63,505 nucleotides of DNA from DATILL01 sp035476575. GTDB taxonomy: Bacteria; Actinomycetota; Actinomycetes; Mycobacteriales; JACQDL01. The translations under genes were made by a program, and so were the position numbers. Of this stretch, positions 27,164-36,218 are shown one piece after another (within the stretch, counting starts at the first letter, position 1; each line of letters starts with the position of its first letter). The notes beneath the pieces were generated by a model, which was not told the origin of the DNA, did not search any database, and saw only the letters and a list, made by a program, of their open reading frames with translations. The stretch lies in assembly GCA_035476575.1 (NCBI GenBank), contig DATILL010000092.1, positions 1 through 63,505 on the forward strand, written 5' to 3'.

Positions 27164-28816
27164 ATGACGGCAGCCTTGCGGGAGCAGGCCGAGCGGTGGC
27201 TCGCGGAGGATCCCGACCCCGACACCCGAGCCGAGCTGCGGGCGCTGCTCGACGTCGGCGACTGGACGGAGGTCGCGGCCCGGTTTGCCGGCCACCTGGA
27301 GTTCGGCACGGCCGGGCTGCGGGGCAGGCTCGGCGCCGGCCCGACCCGGATGAACCGCGCGGTGGTACGGCGGACCGCGGCCGGGCTGGCGTCGTACCTG
27401 CGCTCGGTCGGGGCCACCGGGCCGGTCGTGATCGGGTACGACGCCCGGCACAAGAGCGCCGATCTGGCCCGTGACTCGGCCGCGGTGCTGGCCGGCGCGG
27501 GCTTCGAGGTCGGGGTGCTGCCGCGGCCGCTGCCCACGCCGGTGCTGGCGTTCGCGGTCCGCCGGCTGGCGGCCTGCGCGGGCGTGATGGTGACCGCCAG
27601 CCACAACCCGCCGCGGGACAACGGCTACAAGGTGTACCTGGGCGGGGCCATCTCGCCCGGCGGGCCGGACGGCGACGGCGCGCAGCTCGTGTCCCCAGCC
27701 GACCAGGGTGTCGAGGCGGCCATCGCGGCGGTGGGGCCGCTGGCCGGCGTACCCCTGTCGGCGGCCTGGACAGTGCTCGGCGAGGAGCTCGTGGAGTCCT
27801 ATGTGGATGGTGTCGCCCGGGTGCCGCGGACGCCGTACCGGGATGTGACGATCGCGGCCACCGCGCTGCACGGGGTCGGCGGCGAGGTGCTCACCGCGGC
27901 GCTGCTCCGGGCCGGGTTCGCCGCGCCGGCCGTGGTCGCCGAGCAGGCCGAGCCGGATCCGGACTTCCCGACGGTGCCCTTCCCGAACCCGGAGGAGCCC
28001 GGCGCGACCGACCTGCTGCTCGCGCTGGCCGACCGCATCGGGGCCGACCTGGCGATCGCCAACGACCCGGACGCGGACCGGTGCGCGGTCGCGTGCGGCG
28101 ACCGGCTGCTCACCGGCGACGAGCTGGGCACCCTGCTCGCTGACCACCTGATGCGGCACGGCGGCACCGGCGGCTTCGTGACCACGATCGTGTCGTCGTC
28201 GCTGCTGCGGGCGATGTGCGCGGCCCGGGGGCTGCCGTACGCGGAGACGCTGACCGGGTTCAAATGGATCGTCCGGGGGCTGGGCGGGCTGGTCTTCGGC
28301 TACGAGGAGGCGCTGGGGTACGCCGTGGCGCCCGACCTGGTACGGGACAAGGACGGCATCTCGGCCGCCCTGCTGGTGGCCGACCTGGTGGCCGAGCTGA
28401 AGGCGTCCGGCCGGAGCCTGCTGGACAAGCTGGACGAGCTGGCGATGAGGTACGGGCTGCATGCCACCGACCAGTTGTCGGTCCGGGTGACCGACCGGGC
28501 CGAGATCGGGGCGGCGATGGCCCGGCTGCGCGGCGCCCCGCCGGCCTCGCTGCTCGGCCTGCCGGTGTCCACTGTGGACGACCTGCTGCCGGACGCCGAC
28601 GTGCTCCGGCTGCGGGCCGAGGGCTGCCGGGTGGTGGTCCGCCCGTCCGGCACCGAGCCGAAGCTCAAGTGCTACCTAGAGGTCGTCGTACCCGTGGGAT
28701 TTGCCCCGGGTGCCGGCGCTGCGCGGGAGACGGTGGACGACGCCCGCAAGGTGGCCGCCGACAGGCTGGCCCGGCTACGTGCCGAGATCGCCGCCGCCCT
28801 CGGCGTAGGCGCCTGA
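27164..28816 (+). CDS. pmmB: phosphohexomutase/phosphopentomutase, PmmB family
   Basis: An alpha-D-phosphohexomutase-superfamily enzyme of 550 residues: FGTAGLRGRLGAGPTRMN (N-terminal), TASHNPPRDNGYKVY with phosphoserine, DPDADR metal loop and RPSGTEPKLKCYLEV phosphate-binding loop. The long form with this extended N-terminus groups with proteins annotated as phosphomannomutase or phosphopentomutase. In this neighbourhood, converting (deoxy)ribose-1-phosphate to the 5-phosphate is the sensible role, but phosphoglucose/mannose activity is possible. ATG 27164 is preceded by CAGGAT and six bases. Confidence 0.92.
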   Translation: MTAALREQAERWLAEDPDPDTRAELRALLDVGDWTEVAARFAGHLEFGTAGLRGRLGAGPTRMNRAVVRRTAAGLASYLRSVGATGPVVIGYDARHKSADLARDSAAVLAGAGFEVGVLPRPLPTPVLAFAVRRLAACAGVMVTASHNPPRDNGYKVYLGGAISPGGPDGDGAQLVSPADQGVEAAIAAVGPLAGVPLSAAWTVLGEELVESYVDGVARVPRTPYRDVTIAATALHGVGGEVLTAALLRAGFAAPAVVAEQAEPDPDFPTVPFPNPEEPGATDLLLALADRIGADLAIANDPDADRCAVACGDRLLTGDELGTLLADHLMRHGGTGGFVTTIVSSSLLRAMCAARGLPYAETLTGFKWIVRGLGGLVFGYEEALGYAVAPDLVRDKDGISAALLVADLVAELKASGRSLLDKLDELAMRYGLHATDQLSVRVTDRAEIGAAMARLRGAPPASLLGLPVSTVDDLLPDADVLRLRAEGCRVVVRPSGTEPKLKCYLEVVVPVGFAPGAGAARETVDDARKVAADRLARLRAEIAAALGVGA

Positions 28817-28916
28817 CCAGCCCGGACCCATATCCTTGGGTGACGCCGGACGTCATCGGCGATAGCCGGGTGTCGTCGGGGATAATGGCGACGATCGTGC
28901 CCGCCAGGAGGAGACC

Positions 28917-29222
28917 ATGCGCATCGCCGGCAAGGAGATCGACCTCGACAGCCTTGCTGAGATCTGCCGCCGCTACGGCATCGCCGAGCTCGACCTGTTC
29001 GGCTCGGTGGCCCGCGGCGAGGAACGCTCCGACAGCGACGTCGACCTGCTGTACGTTCTCGCGCCAGGTTCCCGGCTCGGGTGGGATATCGAGGACCTGA
29101 ATGACGAGCTAAACGTATTGTTCGGCCGCAGAGTCGACCTGGTATCGAAGCGCACTGTGCACCGCCTCATACGTGACGAGGTACTCGCCGAAGCTAGGGT
29201 CATCTATGCCGCAGCGGCCTGA
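28917..29222 (+). CDS. mntA: MNT-type nucleotidyltransferase antitoxin, MntA
   Basis: The 101 residues carry the minimal nucleotidyltransferase motif LFGSVARGEERSDSDVDLLY (GSxAR...DxD) and a third acidic position in RRVDLVSK. MntA proteins inactivate HepT ribonuclease by adding AMP to a tyrosine. GGAGGAG lies four bases before the ATG, and GATAAT at 28881 is a plausible -10. It overlaps hepT by 17 bp. Confidence 0.92.
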   Translation: MRIAGKEIDLDSLAEICRRYGIAELDLFGSVARGEERSDSDVDLLYVLAPGSRLGWDIEDLNDELNVLFGRRVDLVSKRTVHRLIRDEVLAEARVIYAAAA

Positions 29223-29565
29223 CCGACTCCGCCTCACTGACATGATCGAGGCCGCGGAGGCGATCATCGAGGCCGTCGGCGGGTTGACGCGGGAGGAGTT
29301 CTACGCTGACCAGCGGCTCCAGTACGCCGTGCTGTGGTGCTTCACCAAGCTTGGCGAGTCCGCATCGACGCTCACGCCCGAGTTGCGGACGCGCCACGCC
29401 ACGGTCTCCTGGCGAGACGCATCCGCATTCCGAAACCGGGCGGTACACGGCTACTTCGACATCGAGGCAGACATCGTCCTCAACGCGGCCCGCCAGCACG
29501 TCCCGCAGCTCATCGAGGATCTGCGGGCCGTGCTCGCCAAGGAGTTCCCGGAGGAGCTGACCTGA
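29206..29565 (+). CDS. hepT: HepT-like ribonuclease toxin
   Basis: A 119-residue HEPN-domain toxin. The catalytic motif R-x4-H-x-Y is clear in FRNRAVHGYFDIE (about residues 81-90), and the tyrosine is the usual AMPylation target of MntA. Helices around EAIIEAVGG and FTKLGESASTLTPELR fit the four-helix fold. The ATG at 29206 lies inside the mntA 3' end, so the two are co-translated. Its presence beside core salvage genes marks a small accessory insertion. Confidence 0.92.
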   Translation: MPQRPDRLRLTDMIEAAEAIIEAVGGLTREEFYADQRLQYAVLWCFTKLGESASTLTPELRTRHATVSWRDASAFRNRAVHGYFDIEADIVLNAARQHVPQLIEDLRAVLAKEFPEELT

Positions 29566-29695
29566 CCCGGCCTGCGCAGGGCCAGCAAGTTTTCCGCGAT
29601 TAGTCCACCGCCAGCACTAGTCGTGGATAGTTGCGCCCAGGAACGCGCATGCCCCACGGGGAACGCCCGAGCGCCAGGCCCCGAAAATGCGCTGG

Positions 29696-30328
29696 CTAGG
29701 CTCGGGGGACGGCGCCGAAGATGCGGTCGCCTGCGTCGCCGAGACCGGGCACGATAAACGCCTTCTCGTTCAGCCGCTCGTCGATGGACGCGGTCACCAC
29801 GCGCAGGACGAGGCCCGAGTCCGCCAACCGCCTGAGGCCCTCGGGAGCGCAGAGGACGCAGACGACGGTGATGTCAGTCGCGCCGCGCCCGGTGAGCAGG
29901 CCACAGCAATGGAGCAGCGAGCCACCAGTGGCGAGCATCGGGTCCAGCAGCAGCACCGGGCGGTCGGACAGGTCCGCGGGCAGCGACTCCATGTAGGGCT
30001 TCGGGTCGTGCGTCTCCTCGTCCCGGACGAGCCCGACAAAGCCCATCTGCGCCTCGGGCAGCAACTCGAGTGCGGACTCCGCCATCCCCAACCCGGCCCG
30101 CAGCACCGGCACCAGGAGCGGCGGATCGACCAGCCGGGTCCCGGCCGCGACCCCGACCGGGGTGCTGACCGGCTCGGAGACCACGGCGACCTCCCGCGTG
30201 GCCTCATACACCAGCATCACGGTCAGCTCGCGCAACGCAGCCCGGAACCGGGCGTTGTCGGTGCCGGTGGCCCGCATGGTGGTGAGCCGCGCACGGGCCA
30301 GCGGATGATCGACGACGAGGGTTTGCAC
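29696..30328 (-). CDS. upp: uracil phosphoribosyltransferase
   Basis: Makes UMP from uracil and PRPP. The roughly 210 residues show VPVLRAGLGMAESALELLP, RDEETHDPKPYMESLP and the PRPP loop LLDPMLATGGSL. I put the start at GTG 30328 (VQTLVVDHPL): TAGGGT at 30336-30341 lies 7 bases upstream, giving a leaderless start, while the GTG at 30337 falls inside that box. Confidence 0.96.
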   Translation of the reverse strand: MQTLVVDHPLARARLTTMRATGTDNARFRAALRELTVMLVYEATREVAVVSEPVSTPVGVAAGTRLVDPPLLVPVLRAGLGMAESALELLPEAQMGFVGLVRDEETHDPKPYMESLPADLSDRPVLLLDPMLATGGSLLHCCGLLTGRGATDITVVCVLCAPEGLRRLADSGLVLRVVTASIDERLNEKAFIVPGLGDAGDRIFGAVPRA

Positions 30329-30338
30329 GCATTGCACC

Positions 30339-31385
30339 CTAACCGGTCGGCGTTACCGCGTCCGGCGCTTCGACCAGCTCCGCCCTCGTAGCCGGCTCGG
30401 CCGTAACCGGCTCGGCCGTAGCCGACCCGACCGTGGCAGTCCCGGCTCCCGGTCGATCTTCCGCGCGCCGGTCCAGCCGGCGTCGTACCCGGTCCACCAA
30501 CCGCTGCGCCGCCTCCGGCGAGACGAAGGCCACGTACAGCACGAACATCGACCAGCTAAAGAACCCGACCGCCAGGGTCACCAGGATCGACAGGTGCAGC
30601 ACCACGCCAGCGCCCAACACCCAGGGCCGCAGCCGCCGATGCCATACCAGCACCCCGAGCGCGATCTCGACGGCGAGCGCGGCCCAGGTCGCGGCGTTCA
30701 TCAGCAGCGGGTTCATCACCACCCACTGCGGCAGGGTGATGTTGACCACGTCGTACAGCCGCAGCGCGTACGACACGGCCGTGCCTTCGTTCCACGTCTG
30801 GCCGGACAGCTTCTCCCGCACCGTGGCGAGGTACACGATCGACATCTGCACCTGGAACAGCCGCAGCGCCCACGGCGCCCGCACCTGGGCCGCCCAGAAC
30901 GACCCTCTCCTACGACGGCTGTCCAGCGACAGCGCGGCACCGGCCGGGGACAGCAGCAGGAAGAGGCACTCGATCCGCAGCAGCCCGTCGCCGGCGTTGA
31001 ACACGTAGATGTCGCGGCGGATGAACGAGTTGAGGCACACGAACACGACCAGCGCGGCCAGCCTGCTGTGCCATCCGACCGCCAACGCGGCCGACGACAG
31101 CAGCAGCACCGCCCAGGTCAGGGTCATGGCCTGGTCGGAATGCCAGATCTGCAGCGGCCCCCAGGCGTAGGGAGCCGACTCCTGCTCGGGCTGGATGCCC
31201 GTGGTGCCGAAGAAGGCGAGCAGGTCGGGCAGCAGGGCGCTGGTCCATGCCACCATGACCAGGCCGTAGCAGATCCGGACCAGGCCGAGCGGGGTCATCG
31301 GCTGAGGCTGGAACCAGAACCCGCTCCACCGGTCCACGGCGGCGGCGAGCAGCCCGCCGCTGTCCGATGCATGCGTGCGAGCCAT
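30339..31385 (-). CDS. HTTM domain membrane protein
   Basis: An integral membrane protein of 348 residues with about eight hydrophobic helices and the HTTM (vitamin K-dependent carboxylase-like) layout: TPLGLVRICYGLVMVAW, WAVLLLSSAALAVGW, FNAGDGLLRIECLFLLLSP, RLFQVQMSIVYLATVREKL and HLSILVTLAVGFFSWSMFVL. Enzymatic activity is not established for bacterial members. It starts at ATG 31385, sharing one base with the DUF5819 stop (TGATG), so the pair works together. The C-terminal tail is Ala/Thr/Glu-rich and cytoplasmic. Confidence 0.87.
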   Translation of the reverse strand: MARTHASDSGGLLAAAVDRWSGFWFQPQPMTPLGLVRICYGLVMVAWTSALLPDLLAFFGTTGIQPEQESAPYAWGPLQIWHSDQAMTLTWAVLLLSSAALAVGWHSRLAALVVFVCLNSFIRRDIYVFNAGDGLLRIECLFLLLSPAGAALSLDSRRRRGSFWAAQVRAPWALRLFQVQMSIVYLATVREKLSGQTWNEGTAVSYALRLYDVVNITLPQWVVMNPLLMNAATWAALAVEIALGVLVWHRRLRPWVLGAGVVLHLSILVTLAVGFFSWSMFVLYVAFVSPEAAQRLVDRVRRRLDRRAEDRPGAGTATVGSATAEPVTAEPATRAELVEAPDAVTPTG

Positions 31386-31936
31386 CAGGGCCGGGGCAAC
31401 CTCTCGTCGTACAGGATCGTCGTCTCGGTCGTGGCCGCGGCGGTGGAGCCCGGTGCCGGGAGGAGCTCGGTCCGCAGCACGATCCGGACCCGGGTCGCGC
31501 CACCATCCGGGCCAGCCAGCAGCCCGGTCACCCAGCGGGCGAACGGGCGCCGGACCGGCTGCGTCCGGACGACATACTCCTTGAGCTTGTGCCACCGTTC
31601 GGCAACGTAGTAGCCGAACACCGGGTCACCGTGCGGGATGGTCCAGACCGCCTCCCGGCCCTCCCGGAGGGTGACGACGACGTCGACGTACTCCTGCTGC
31701 CGGGGAGGGTTGGGGGCGAAGACGCCCCAGGACTGACCAACCCCGATGGCAAAGCCGATCGGGGTGATCACCGGAGAGACCTGCCGCTTGACCGCAGAGT
31801 CGGGCAGGTTCCACACCACGCCCGTGATCAGGATGATCAGGATGAGGGCGCTGATGAGGCCCTGCCCGAGAGAGGTGCGCTCGACCTCTTCCCCGGCGAC
31901 AGTCAGCCGCTGGGACAGCCGGCGCACCCCTCTCAT
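31385..31936 (-). CDS. DUF5819 family membrane-anchored protein
   Basis: The 183 residues begin with a basic stretch, one membrane helix at about 27-42 (LISALILIILITGVVW), then an extracytoplasmic domain with GQSWGVFAPNPPRQQEYVDV, RWHKLKEYVV and WVTGLLAG. This WGVFAPNP pattern is typical of DUF5819, which regularly pairs with HTTM proteins. Function unknown. It is coupled to the downstream HTTM gene. Confidence 0.82.
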   Translation of the reverse strand: MRGVRRLSQRLTVAGEEVERTSLGQGLISALILIILITGVVWNLPDSAVKRQVSPVITPIGFAIGVGQSWGVFAPNPPRQQEYVDVVVTLREGREAVWTIPHGDPVFGYYVAERWHKLKEYVVRTQPVRRPFARWVTGLLAGPDGGATRVRIVLRTELLPAPGSTAAATTETTILYDERLPRP

Positions 31937-31962
31937 GGTGTCAGGTCAGGCATCGTGCCAGA

Positions 31963-32544
31963 TCAGGCTGCCTGCCCCGCCTGAGGCCGACGACGGCCGA
32001 CGAGGAGGAACAGCCCACCCACACCGAACGCCAGGGCAGCGGACCAGAGCAGTGCCGCCGTGGGCGTACCTGTGTTGGCCAGCGAACCCCCACCCTTGCC
32101 CGACGCCGGTGGTGGCGGCAGCTCGGCTGAGCCACCCCCGCCGCCGACGGAACCGGTGCCACCCGGTGCGCCGCCGGAGGTGGTCGTCCCACCTGTGGTG
32201 CCGCCGGTGCCGCCGCTGGTCGTGCCCGCGGTGGTTCCGGTGGTCGTGCCGGTCGTGGTACCTGTCGTGGTACCTGTGGTGGTGCCTTCAGTGGTTCCCG
32301 TGGTGGAGCCGTCAGTGGTTCCCGTGCTCGCGCTCCCGACGAGGCCGTTCAACAGGCCGTCGTTCGACCCGTTGGTAACTCCCTCAACAAGAGCCTGAGC
32401 AGCCCCCGGCAAGATCGACGGAGACGGCGCGGCGGATGCCGCGCTCTGGGTGACAGCCACCCCGCCGAAAACCAAACCGCCTGCCATCAGGGCAGCGCCG
32501 ACCATGCGGCGCGAAACAGGCCCTGTCCGTGTCATTGTTCTCAT
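31963..32544 (-). CDS. LAXTG-anchored (class E sortase) surface protein with Gly-Thr repeats
   Basis: A secreted protein: signal peptide MVGAALMAGGLVFGGVAVT ending near AASA-AP, a short unique segment (ALVEGVTNGSNDGLLNGLV), then a low-complexity GTTTGTTT run. After a Gly/Pro spacer come LANTG, a hydrophobic helix and the RRR tail. LAXTG is the recognition motif of class E sortases in high-GC actinobacteria. No ligand-binding domain is visible; the repeat probably acts as a stalk. ATG 32544 has GGGAGGG five bases upstream. The repeat is encoded by near-perfect tandem DNA (about 32195-32330) and may vary in length. Confidence 0.85.
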   Translation of the reverse strand: MRTMTRTGPVSRRMVGAALMAGGLVFGGVAVTQSAASAAPSPSILPGAAQALVEGVTNGSNDGLLNGLVGSASTGTTDGSTTGTTEGTTTGTTTGTTTGTTTGTTAGTTSGGTGGTTGGTTTSGGAPGGTGSVGGGGGSAELPPPPASGKGGGSLANTGTPTAALLWSAALAFGVGGLFLLVGRRRPQAGQAA

Positions 32545-32720
32545 CACAACCCTCCCAGCCGAATCGGGAGGCTACCAGGGTCGCGTCAGCGTTTGCACCT
32601 GCGGGGCCAGGACAGGCCGAAAGCGACCGAAGATTCACCTGCTTCCGCGGTCGCCGGTCCACCCTGCTTCCGCGGTCCACCTGACTTCCGCGATCCGAGC
32701 ATCACCCGGCGTGCGAGCTC

Positions 32721-32735
32721 TACCCTGGACTGATG
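32721..32735 (+). promoter_or_regulatory. leaderless promoter of deoC
   Basis: TACCCT at 32721-32726 is followed by six bases and ATG 32733; no ribosome site. Confidence 0.5.
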
Positions 32736-33695
32736 ACCACTCACGCGGCCGCGCCCGGCCTCGGCACGTACGCCGACGTCGTCCGGGACAACGCCGCGTT
32801 GCGGCAGTTCCTGCACGGGCTGCCCGGCGTCGACCAGGTCGGCGCGGAGGGCCGGGCGGCCGCGCTGGCCACCCGCAGCATCAAGAAGGACGCCAAGATC
32901 TGGGCGCTGGAGACGGCGATCCGGATGGTCGACCTGACCACCCTCGAAGGCGCGGACACCCACGGCAAGGTGCGCAACCTCGCCGCCAAGGCCCGCCGCC
33001 CGGACCCGGCCGACCCGGGCTGCCCGGCGGTGGCCGCGGTCTGCGTCTACCCCGACCTGGTCAGCACCGCGGTCGAGGCGCTGGCCGGCAGTGGCGTGGG
33101 GGTGGCCGCGGTAGCCACCGCGTTCCCGTCCGGCCGGGCCTCGCGGTCGGTCAAGCTGGCCGACGTGGCCGAGGCGGTCGCGGCCGGCGCCACCGAGATC
33201 GACATGGTCATCGACCGGGGCGCGTTCCTGTCCGGCCGCTACCTCGACGTGTACGACGAGATCGCGGCGGTCCGGCAGGTCACCGGCCGGGCGCATCTCA
33301 AGGTGATCCTGGAGACCGGCGAGCTGGCCACCCTGGACAACACCCGGCGGGCCTCCTGGCTGGCACTGCTGGCCGGCGGCGACTTCATCAAGACCTCCAC
33401 CGGCAAGGTCTCTCCGGCCGCAACCCCGCCGGTGGCGCTGGTCATGCTGGAGGCGGTGCGCGACTACGCCGACGCCACCGGCGAGCCGCGCGGGGTGAAG
33501 CTGGCCGGCGGCATCCGGACCAGCAAGGAGGCGGTCCGCTACCTGGTGCTGGTCAACGAGGTGGCCGGCGAGCGGTGGCTGACCCCGGAGCTGTTCCGGT
33601 TTGGCGCGTCCAGCCTGCTCAACGACCTGCTGATGCAGCGCGCCAAGGAACGCACCGGCGTCTACACCGGCCCCGACTACGTCACTGTGGACTGA
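32733..33695 (+). CDS. deoC: deoxyribose-phosphate aldolase
   Basis: Cleaves 2-deoxyribose-5-phosphate to glyceraldehyde-3-phosphate and acetaldehyde. The 320-residue long form shows MVDLTTLEGADT, VCVYPDLV, EIDMVIDRGAFLSG, the Schiff-base lysine in FIKTSTGKV and VKLAGGIRTSKEA. It is the first gene of a unit with two aldehyde-dehydrogenase-type genes that can take the acetaldehyde on. Confidence 0.96.
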   Translation: MTTHAAAPGLGTYADVVRDNAALRQFLHGLPGVDQVGAEGRAAALATRSIKKDAKIWALETAIRMVDLTTLEGADTHGKVRNLAAKARRPDPADPGCPAVAAVCVYPDLVSTAVEALAGSGVGVAAVATAFPSGRASRSVKLADVAEAVAAGATEIDMVIDRGAFLSGRYLDVYDEIAAVRQVTGRAHLKVILETGELATLDNTRRASWLALLAGGDFIKTSTGKVSPAATPPVALVMLEAVRDYADATGEPRGVKLAGGIRTSKEAVRYLVLVNEVAGERWLTPELFRFGASSLLNDLLMQRAKERTGVYTGPDYVTVD

Positions 33696-33700
33696 TCGCG

Positions 33701-35131
33701 ATGTGGGAGTACGCACCCGCACCGGAGGCCCGCGAGACCGCGCGGCTTCGCTCGTCGTACGGGATGTTCATCGACGGCGAGTTCAGCGAGAGCTCCGCCG
33801 AAAGCCTGAAGACGGTGAACCCGGCCACCGAGGAGGTGCTGGCCGAGGTGGCGGTGGCCGCGCCGGCAGACGTGGACCGGGCGGTGGCCGCGGCCCGGAC
33901 GGCGTACGAGCGGACCTGGGGGCCGATGCCCGGCGCGGAGCGGGCGAAGTACCTGTTCCGGATCGCCCGGCTGGTCCAGGAGCGGTCCCGCGAGCTGGCC
34001 GTGCTGGAGAGCCTGGACAACGGCAAGCCGATCAGGGAGTCCCGCGACGTCGACGTGCCGCTGGCCGCGGCGCACTTCTTCTACCACGCCGGCTGGGCGG
34101 ACAAGCTGGCCTACGCCGTCCCCGGCCGGCCGGACCCGACGCCGCTCGGCGTGGCCGGCCAGGTCATCCCGTGGAACTTCCCGCTGCTGATGGCCGCCTG
34201 GAAGCTGGCGCCCGCGCTGGCCGCCGGCAACACCTGCGTGCTCAAGCCGGCCGAGACCACCCCGCTCACCGCGCTGGTGCTGGCCGAGATCTGCCAGCAG
34301 GCCGACCTGCCACCGGGCGTGGTCAACGTGCTGCCCGGGGCGGGCGAGACCGGCGCCGCGGTGGTCGGCCACCCCGGCGTGGACAAGGTCGCCTTCACCG
34401 GCTCCACCGAGGTGGGCAGGCAGATCCAGCGCACCCTCGCCGGCACCGGCCGCAGGCTCACCCTGGAGCTCGGCGGCAAGGCCGCGAACGTCGTCCTCGA
34501 GGACGCGCCGATGGACCAGGCGGTCGAGGGCATCGTCAACGGCATCTTCTTCAACCAGGGGCACGTCTGCTGCGCCGGCTCCCGGCTGCTCGTCCAGGAG
34601 TCGGTGTACGACGACCTGCTCGGCCGGCTCAAGCGCCGGCTGGCCACGCTGCGCCTCGGCGACCCGCTGGACAAGAACACCGACATCGGCGCGATCAACT
34701 CCGCCGGCCAGCTCGCCCGGATCCGGGAGCTGTCGGCGTCCGGGGATGCGGAGGGGGCGCAGCGCTGGTCGCCACCGTGCCCGCTGCCCGACCGGGGTTT
34801 CTGGTTCCCCCCGACGCTGTTCACCGGGGTCTCCCAGGCGCATCGGATCGCCCGCGAGGAGATCTTCGGGCCGGTGCTGTCGGTGCTGACGTTCCGGACC
34901 CCGGCCGAGGCGGTGGAGAAGGCGAACAACACGCCGTACGGGCTGTCCGCCGGGGTGTGGACCGAGAAGGGCTCCCGGGTCCTGTGGCTGGCCCAGCGGC
35001 TGCGGGCCGGCGTGGTGTGGGCGAACACGTTCAACCGGTTCGACCCGGCCGCGCCGTTCGGCGGGTACAAGGAGTCGGGCTTCGGCCGGGAGGGCGGCCG
35101 GCACGGCCTGGAGGCCTACCTTGACGCCTGA
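33701..35131 (+). CDS. aldehyde dehydrogenase
   Basis: An NAD(P)-dependent aldehyde dehydrogenase of 476 residues: VIPWNFPLLMAAWKLAPALA, FTGSTEVGRQIQ, the general-base glutamate in LELGGKAAN and the catalytic cysteine in GHVCCAGSRL (two adjacent cysteines), with NTFNRFDPAAPFGGYKESG at the end. Placement five bases after deoC points to acetaldehyde as substrate. Start ATG 33701. Confidence 0.93.
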   Translation: MWEYAPAPEARETARLRSSYGMFIDGEFSESSAESLKTVNPATEEVLAEVAVAAPADVDRAVAAARTAYERTWGPMPGAERAKYLFRIARLVQERSRELAVLESLDNGKPIRESRDVDVPLAAAHFFYHAGWADKLAYAVPGRPDPTPLGVAGQVIPWNFPLLMAAWKLAPALAAGNTCVLKPAETTPLTALVLAEICQQADLPPGVVNVLPGAGETGAAVVGHPGVDKVAFTGSTEVGRQIQRTLAGTGRRLTLELGGKAANVVLEDAPMDQAVEGIVNGIFFNQGHVCCAGSRLLVQESVYDDLLGRLKRRLATLRLGDPLDKNTDIGAINSAGQLARIRELSASGDAEGAQRWSPPCPLPDRGFWFPPTLFTGVSQAHRIAREEIFGPVLSVLTFRTPAEAVEKANNTPYGLSAGVWTEKGSRVLWLAQRLRAGVVWANTFNRFDPAAPFGGYKESGFGREGGRHGLEAYLDA

Positions 35132-36017
35132 CCGGCCTACCTCCGGCGGGGCTGGCGACAGGACGACGGTGCGCAAGACCTACAAGCTGTACGTCGGCGG
35201 CGCGTTCGTGCGCTCGGAGTCCGGCCGGTCCTACCCGGTGCGCACGCCGGACGGCGCCTTCCTGGCCAACGCCGCGCGGGCCTCCCGCAAGGACGTGCGG
35301 GACGCGGTGCGGGCGGCCCGGGCGGCGTTTCGTGCCTGGTCGGCCGCGACGGCGTACAACCGGGGTCAGGTGCTGTACCGGGTGGCCGAGCTGATGGAGG
35401 GCCGGCGGGCGCAGCTCGTCGCCGAGGTGGCCGCGGCGGAGGGGGTTCCTGCCGAGCGGGCCGAGGCGAGCGTCGACGCCGCGGTCGACCGGTGGGTCTG
35501 GTATGCCGGGTGGCCCGACAAGATCGCGCAGGTGTTCGGGGCCAGCAACGCGGTGGCCGGACCGTACGTCACCTTCTCGGTGCCCGAGCCGGCCGGGGTG
35601 GTCGGCGTCCTGGCGCCGCGGGCGTCCGCGCTGCTCGGCCTGGTGTCGGTGGTCGCCCCCGTGCTCGCGGCCGGCAACGCCTGCGTGGTGGTCGCCGCGC
35701 CGGACCGCCCGCTGCCGGGGGTCACGCTGGCCGAGGTGCTGGCCACCGCCGACCTGCCCGGCGGCGTGGTCAACCTGCTGACCGGCCACACCGCCGAGCT
35801 GGCACCCTGGCTGGCGTCGCACCAGGATGTCAACGGGCTGGACCTGACCGGTGCGGACGTCGAGCAGCGGACCGCGCTGGAGGTGACCGCCGCGGACACC
35901 GTCAAGCGGATCCCGCGGGTCCGGCCGGGCGAGCCGGACTGGACCGCCGACCCGGGCACCACCCGGCTCACCGCGTTCCTGGAGACCAAAACGATCTGGC
36001 ACCCGGCCGGTGTCTGA
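35121..36017 (+). CDS. truncated aldehyde-dehydrogenase-like protein (no catalytic cysteine)
   Basis: The 298 residues match the N-terminal coenzyme-binding part of aldehyde dehydrogenases (KLYVGGAFVRSESGRSYPV, AARAAFRAWSAATAYNRGQ, VLAAGNACVVVAAPD, DLPGGVVNLLTGH). They then skip the catalytic region and end with a short conserved-looking tail (LTAFLETKTIWHP). The catalytic Cys and Glu are missing, so it is probably a partner or pseudoenzyme. TTG 35121 overlaps the previous gene and has GGAGG six bases upstream; GTG 35169 is an alternative. The reading frame is intact and codon use normal. Confidence 0.85.
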   Translation: MTPDRPTSGGAGDRTTVRKTYKLYVGGAFVRSESGRSYPVRTPDGAFLANAARASRKDVRDAVRAARAAFRAWSAATAYNRGQVLYRVAELMEGRRAQLVAEVAAAEGVPAERAEASVDAAVDRWVWYAGWPDKIAQVFGASNAVAGPYVTFSVPEPAGVVGVLAPRASALLGLVSVVAPVLAAGNACVVVAAPDRPLPGVTLAEVLATADLPGGVVNLLTGHTAELAPWLASHQDVNGLDLTGADVEQRTALEVTAADTVKRIPRVRPGEPDWTADPGTTRLTAFLETKTIWHPAGV

Positions 36018-36218
36018 GATCTGGCGTAGCCATGTTCCTTCGCGATACGCGCGGGAACAATCCCGTTACCGATGGGTAAAAGTCTTCCGGATCACTGGTA
36101 TGAACTTCCCGAAGCTCGCAAGTATCGCGCAGGTAGGTAACATTGCTTCACCTGGAGCTTCGCCGCCACCTCCGCGGACCCGCGGACTCGACCTCGACGT
36201 TGGGGGGAAGCCGGCGCC

